Of a stretch of DNA of 15,653 nt, positions 11,979 through 15,653 are shown piece after piece (position 1 is the first letter of the stretch; the number at the start of each line of letters is the position of its first letter). The notes under the pieces were generated by a model, which was not told the DNA's origin, did no database searches, and saw nothing but the letters and a program-made list of their open reading frames with translations. Source of the stretch: an uncultured Ruminococcus sp. (GTDB lineage Bacteria > Bacillota > Clostridia > Oscillospirales > Ruminococcaceae); contig CACYBC010000068.1 of NCBI GenBank assembly GCA_902772615.1, positions 1 to 15,653 of the forward strand, written 5' to 3'. The translations under genes were made by a program, and so were the position numbers.

Positions 11979-13358
11979 ATGGATCACAGACTGTCTACGA
12001 TAGCAGCCATCAGCACGCCTGCGGGAAAAGGCGGCATAAGTATAGTGAGGATATCGGGACCGGATGCGCTTGAAACGGCATCAAAGGTATTCCGTCCCAA
12101 GAACGGAAGGGATATCTCGTCCATGAAGGGATATACCGCGGCATTCGGTACGGTACATACGGCTGAAGGAGAGCTCATCGACCAGTGTGTGCTGCTGTGT
12201 TTCCGGGCACCTCGGAGCTATACGGGAGAGGACGTGGCCGAACTGCAGTGCCACGGCGGTGAAGCCGGCATACAGGCCGTGCTCAGAGCGGTGCTGGACT
12301 GCGGGGCGGAACCTGCAGACAGAGGAGAGTTCACCCGGAGGGCCTTTCTGAACGGCCGTATAAGCCTGACGGAAGCAGAAGCGGTCATGGAGATCGTCAA
12401 TGCGGCATCAGCGCAGGGGGAAAGAGCCGCAGCCTCTCAGGCTGAGGGATCTCTGGCCAGACGCACGCAGGAGTACAGGGACAGGATCCTTGCAGTACAG
12501 ACTCAGATCGCCGCAGAGATAGATTTTCCCGAGGAAGATGTGGACGAGGCAGACAGGGATAAGCTCACGGAAGAAGTGGGAAACCTTGCAGCTGATCTCT
12601 CTTCCCTTATAAAAAGATATGACGCAGGACAGAAACTGCTCAGAGGGATCCCTGCGGCCATAGTCGGGAGCCCAAACGTGGGCAAGAGCACTATTCTCAA
12701 CCTGATCTCGGGGTACGAGAAAGCGATAGTATCTCCGGAAGCTGGTACTACAAGGGACATAATAGAAGAACAGGTTACTCTCGGCGGCATCACGCTTATG
12801 CTCGCAGACACAGCGGGCATCAGAGAGAACGCCTCCGGCGAAGTGGAGCGGATAGGCATCGACAGAGCACGGAACAGGCTTCTGAGATCGTCTCTTATCC
12901 TGGCCGTATTCGATGTGTCAAGACCTCTTGAGGAGGATGATCTTGCGCTGATCGAAGAACTGCGGGGCAGACAGGTCCTGGCCGTTATCAACAAGAACGA
13001 CCTGCCTGCAGTTGCAGACACGGAATACATAAAGACGGTATTTCCGTCATGTGTGGAGATATCCGCAGTGGAAGACCGGTCTCTTGAGACATTGGAAAAG
13101 GCGGTCTCCGAAATGGCGGGAATAACCGGGTTCGACACCGACAGCCCGCTTCTGGCAAATGAAAGACAGAGGAACTGCGCGGTAAGGGCATTTGATGCGC
13201 TGAATGAGGCTGCAGGGGCGCTGGACAGAGGATATACCCTGGACGTATGCTATGCGCTGCTGGATGAGGCGCTGTCAGTGCTCTATGAGCTCAGCGGTGA
13301 AAATGTTTCGGAAGAAGTCATTGACGCGGTCTTCAGAGATTTCTGCGTTGGTAAATGA
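11979..13358 (+). CDS. mnmE: tRNA modification GTPase MnmE (TrmE)
   Basis: MnmE is the GTPase which, in complex with MnmG, makes the (carboxymethyl)aminomethyl group at C5 of wobble uridine 34 in several tRNAs, using a methylene-tetrahydrofolate-derived carbon. The 459 residues are full length. The N-terminal folate-binding domain begins STIAAISTPAGKGGISIVRI. The inserted G domain has G1 GSPNVGKS (230-237), G3 DTAG (277-280) and G4 NKND (338-341). The C-terminal helical domain ends in CVGK, with the catalytic Cys456 of the usual C(I/L/V)GK end. The AGGAG ribosome binding site lies inside the end of the preceding gene. mnmG follows after 24 bases. Confidence 0.98.
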   Translation: MDHRLSTIAAISTPAGKGGISIVRISGPDALETASKVFRPKNGRDISSMKGYTAAFGTVHTAEGELIDQCVLLCFRAPRSYTGEDVAELQCHGGEAGIQAVLRAVLDCGAEPADRGEFTRRAFLNGRISLTEAEAVMEIVNAASAQGERAAASQAEGSLARRTQEYRDRILAVQTQIAAEIDFPEEDVDEADRDKLTEEVGNLAADLSSLIKRYDAGQKLLRGIPAAIVGSPNVGKSTILNLISGYEKAIVSPEAGTTRDIIEEQVTLGGITLMLADTAGIRENASGEVERIGIDRARNRLLRSSLILAVFDVSRPLEEDDLALIEELRGRQVLAVINKNDLPAVADTEYIKTVFPSCVEISAVEDRSLETLEKAVSEMAGITGFDTDSPLLANERQRNCAVRAFDALNEAAGALDRGYTLDVCYALLDEALSVLYELSGENVSEEVIDAVFRDFCVGK

Positions 13359-13382
13359 CATCATCGGAAAGAGAACGGAAAG

Positions 13383-15284
13383 ATGTTTAGTTATAAAAGT
13401 TATGATGTAGCTGTTATCGGAGCGGGGCATGCCGGGATCGAAGCTGCGCTGGCGGCGGCGAGGCTCGGCTGCAAAACAGCAGTATTCACTATAACGCTGG
13501 ATGCCATCGGCAATATGCCGTGCAATCCCTCTATAGGAGGCACCGGCAAAGGACATCTGGTCATGGAGCTGGATGCGCTCGGGGGAGAGATGGGTAAGGC
13601 GGCAGACGCCACCATGCTCCAGAGCCGTATGCTGAACCTTGCAAAGGGTCCTGCTGTCCATTCACTGAGAGTCCAGAGCGACAGAAGGGCATACCACAGG
13701 TATATGAAGGCTGCGCTGGAGGCTGAACCGAATCTTGATATCTTTCAGGACGAAGTGATAGAGATAAAGACCGAGAACGGAGCTGTGAGCGGAGTAAGGA
13801 CATCCCTCGGGGGAGACTTCCCCTGCAAGACAGCGGTCATATGCACCGGGACCTATCTTGGCGGAAAGATCTTCGTCGGAGAATCCGTGAGGCACAGCGG
13901 ACCGGACGGTGTATGTCCTGCTGACAGGCTCACACAGAATCTTGTCGATCTGGGGCTACCCATAAGGAGATTCAAGACAGGGACCCCTGCCAGAGTTCAC
14001 AGCAGAAGCATAGATTACTCCGTTCTTGAAAGACAGGACGGTGACGAGAACATAGTTCCGTTCTGCTTCGACAGGACGGAACCTCTTGAGAACACCAGAT
14101 GCTGCTGGATAGCTTACACCAACGAGCAGACGCATGAAGTGATAAGAAGGAATCTGTCCAGAAGTCCCCTGTACGGAGGAGCCATAGTCGGGATAGGCCC
14201 GAGATACTGTCCTTCCATCGAGGACAAGGTCGTCAGATTCCCGGACAAGAAGAGACATCAGCTGTTCATAGAACCCTGCGGCGCGAATACAGAGGAGATG
14301 TATCTGCAGGGAATGAGCTCATCTCTGCCGCTTGACGTGCAGTATGAGATGTACAGGACCATAAAGGGTCTTGAACATGTGGAGATAATGAGACCGGCGT
14401 ACGCGATAGAGTATGACTGCTGCGATCCGACTGAACTTTACGCTACTCTGCAGAGCAAGAGGATAAAAGGGCTGTTCGGAGCGGGGCAGTTCAACGGAAC
14501 GTCCGGATATGAAGAAGCTGCAGTACAGGGCTTCGTGGCAGGAGTCAACGCGGCGCACACGGTGCTGGGAAGAGAACCTTTCGTGCTCTCCAGGAAGGAA
14601 GCTTATATCGGAACTCTCATCGATGATCTTGTGACGAAGGGGGTCAATGATCCATACAGGATGATGACTTCGAGATGCGAGTACCGCCTCATACTCCGGC
14701 AGGACAATGCCGACGAGAGGATGTGTGAGAAGGGAAGAGCGCTGGGACTTCTCACGGAGGAGAAGTATCAGGTCTATCTCGCGAACCACAATGCGCTTGA
14801 AAAAGAACTGGAACACATAAGGCACACGGTCATACATGCCACAGACGGGATCAACAGTATGCTTACGGCTCTCGGAGAGAGCCCTCTCGCCGGAGGGATC
14901 AGCGCCGACGCGCTTCTCAAAAGGCCGAACGTCAGGTATTCCGATCTGCTTCCGTTCCTGCATCCGGACGGTGATGCACCGTCTGCGAAAGTTCAGCAGA
15001 AAGCGGAGATAGAGATAAAGTATGAGGGATATCTGAAGCGTCAGTCTGCGCTCGCGGACAAGCTGAGCAGGGAAGACGAGATGGAACTGCCCGAAGGAAT
15101 AGACTATAAGAGCATCAGGGGACTCAGACTGGAAGCGGCAGACAAGCTTGACCGCATCAGGCCCGCGTCATTTGGCCAGGCAGCAAGGATCAGCGGAGTG
15201 AACCCCGCGGATCTGCAGGTGCTCTCCGTGTGGCTCGCGAAGCACAGAAGTGATAAGGGAAGGGGATCTGCCGATGATCAATAA
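13383..15284 (+). CDS. mnmG: tRNA U34 modification enzyme MnmG (GidA)
   Basis: MnmG is the FAD- and NADH-using partner of MnmE in wobble-uridine modification. The 633 residues are the usual length for the long form. The FAD-binding dinucleotide motif is VIGAGHAGIEAALAAARLG with GAGHAG at 13-18. The conserved cysteines are C47 (MPCNPSIGGTGKGH) and C276 (GPRYCPSIEDKV). Later landmarks are GLFGAGQFNGTSGYEEAA and MMTSRCEYRLILRQDNAD. The C-terminal helical domain binds MnmE. Only a poor GGAAAG-like ribosome binding site lies before the ATG, so coupling to mnmE is plausible. The last 11 bases overlap rsmG. Confidence 0.98.
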   Translation: MFSYKSYDVAVIGAGHAGIEAALAAARLGCKTAVFTITLDAIGNMPCNPSIGGTGKGHLVMELDALGGEMGKAADATMLQSRMLNLAKGPAVHSLRVQSDRRAYHRYMKAALEAEPNLDIFQDEVIEIKTENGAVSGVRTSLGGDFPCKTAVICTGTYLGGKIFVGESVRHSGPDGVCPADRLTQNLVDLGLPIRRFKTGTPARVHSRSIDYSVLERQDGDENIVPFCFDRTEPLENTRCCWIAYTNEQTHEVIRRNLSRSPLYGGAIVGIGPRYCPSIEDKVVRFPDKKRHQLFIEPCGANTEEMYLQGMSSSLPLDVQYEMYRTIKGLEHVEIMRPAYAIEYDCCDPTELYATLQSKRIKGLFGAGQFNGTSGYEEAAVQGFVAGVNAAHTVLGREPFVLSRKEAYIGTLIDDLVTKGVNDPYRMMTSRCEYRLILRQDNADERMCEKGRALGLLTEEKYQVYLANHNALEKELEHIRHTVIHATDGINSMLTALGESPLAGGISADALLKRPNVRYSDLLPFLHPDGDAPSAKVQQKAEIEIKYEGYLKRQSALADKLSREDEMELPEGIDYKSIRGLRLEAADKLDRIRPASFGQAARISGVNPADLQVLSVWLAKHRSDKGRGSADDQ

Positions 15285-15653
15285 AGAAAGAGTCGGAGAG
15301 TGGGCGGCAGCAAACGGGATCGCCCTTTCGCCGGGAAAGCTGGATGATCTTGACAGATATGCCGGGGAAGTCGCGGAGACGAACAAACAGTTCAATCTGA
15401 CAGCGATCACTGATCCGGAACAGATGGAGATCCTGAACATCATAGACTGCCTGAGCGTCGTTCCATTCATCCCTGAAGGCGCCAGGGTCGCGGACGTTGG
15501 GACCGGGGCGGGATTTCCGGGAATGGTCATCAGGATCTTGAGGGATGACGTAGACGTCGATCTTATAGAGGCGACGAACAAGAAGCTTGATTTTGTCTGC
15601 CGTACCGCAGGGAAGCTCGGATATAAAGTCAGAGGATTCCATATGAGGAGCGA
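15274..15653 (+). CDS. rsmG: 16S rRNA m7G527 methyltransferase RsmG (GidB), N-terminal part
   Basis: RsmG uses S-adenosylmethionine to methylate N7 of G527 in 16S rRNA. The first 126 codons are visible before the window ends. The segment FNLTAITDPEQ is the family's N-terminal signature, and the SAM-binding loop ADVGTGAGFPGM is clear, followed by VDLIEATNKKLDFV. The usual His-x2-Asp-Ser-Leu motif reads NIIDCL. The ATG lies inside the end of mnmG (11-base overlap) with AAGGGG upstream. Loss of this enzyme gives low-level streptomycin resistance in several bacteria. Confidence 0.95.
   Translation, partial: MINKERVGEWAAANGIALSPGKLDDLDRYAGEVAETNKQFNLTAITDPEQMEILNIIDCLSVVPFIPEGARVADVGTGAGFPGMVIRILRDDVDVDLIEATNKKLDFVCRTAGKLGYKVRGFHMRS

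Noticed and set aside
12503..13138. Open frame of 211 codons opposite mnmE
   Set aside because: It is a Ser/Arg-rich antisense frame over the conserved G domain of mnmE, with no independent support.
14319..14963. Open frame of 214 codons opposite mnmG
   Set aside because: It is an antisense shadow of a conserved enzyme gene; no domain recognised.

Overview
This is a chromosomal replication-origin region of a bacterium of the Firmicutes, most likely a member of the Clostridia of moderate (roughly 50%) GC. The gene order is the conserved one around oriC in that group: gyrA, gyrB, remB, recF, an S4-domain gene, dnaN and dnaA on one side, and rpmH, rnpA, yidD, yidC, jag/khpB, mnmE, mnmG and rsmG on the other. 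The genus cannot be fixed from sequence reading alone. I see no insertion sequence, phage, CRISPR array, tRNA or rRNA.

Left arm (1-7928, all minus strand): dnaA, dnaN, S4-domain yaaA/rlbA, recF (TTG start), remB, gyrB, an unnamed two-helix membrane protein resembling the YcxB family, and the N-terminal part of gyrA, which runs off the window. Spacing is a few bases or an overlap everywhere except the 218-base dnaA-dnaN gap, so one long replication and topology operon is likely. It is led by a strong promoter at 7991-8019.

Centre (6406-6623 and 7929-8268): two non-coding segments flank dnaA, as in the bipartite origins of Bacillus-type bacteria. The dnaA-dnaN gap carries repeated TTTTCAACA-type 9-mers, then a short GC-rich spacer and a run of DnaA-trio-like triplets, which is the layout expected of an unwinding element. 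The dnaA-rpmH gap carries a divergent promoter pair and, between the two promoters, three AAAACAG/CTGTTTT palindromes whose centres are exactly 38 bp apart. DnaA itself has an altered DNA-recognition signature (FSRNHATV instead of FGGRDHTTV). This may be linked to the non-standard boxes and is the most interesting point in the window.

Right arm (8203-15653, all plus strand): rpmH, rnpA, yidD, yidC and khpB form the ribosomal protein / RNase P / membrane insertase operon. It ends in a strong, structured terminator at 11310-11369. A flavodoxin-fold NAD(P)H oxidoreductase gene follows, one base from mnmE; then come mnmG and the start of rsmG. MnmE and MnmG together modify the wobble uridine of tRNAs, and RsmG methylates 16S rRNA.

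The genes are ordinary core genes and I see no new multi-gene system. The points worth following are the DnaA / DnaA-box divergence, the evenly spaced palindromes, an unusual GyrA quinolone-determining region (Met and Asn at the Ser83 and Asp87 positions), the membrane gene placed between gyrB and gyrA, and the leader structure before the oxidoreductase-mnmE operon.
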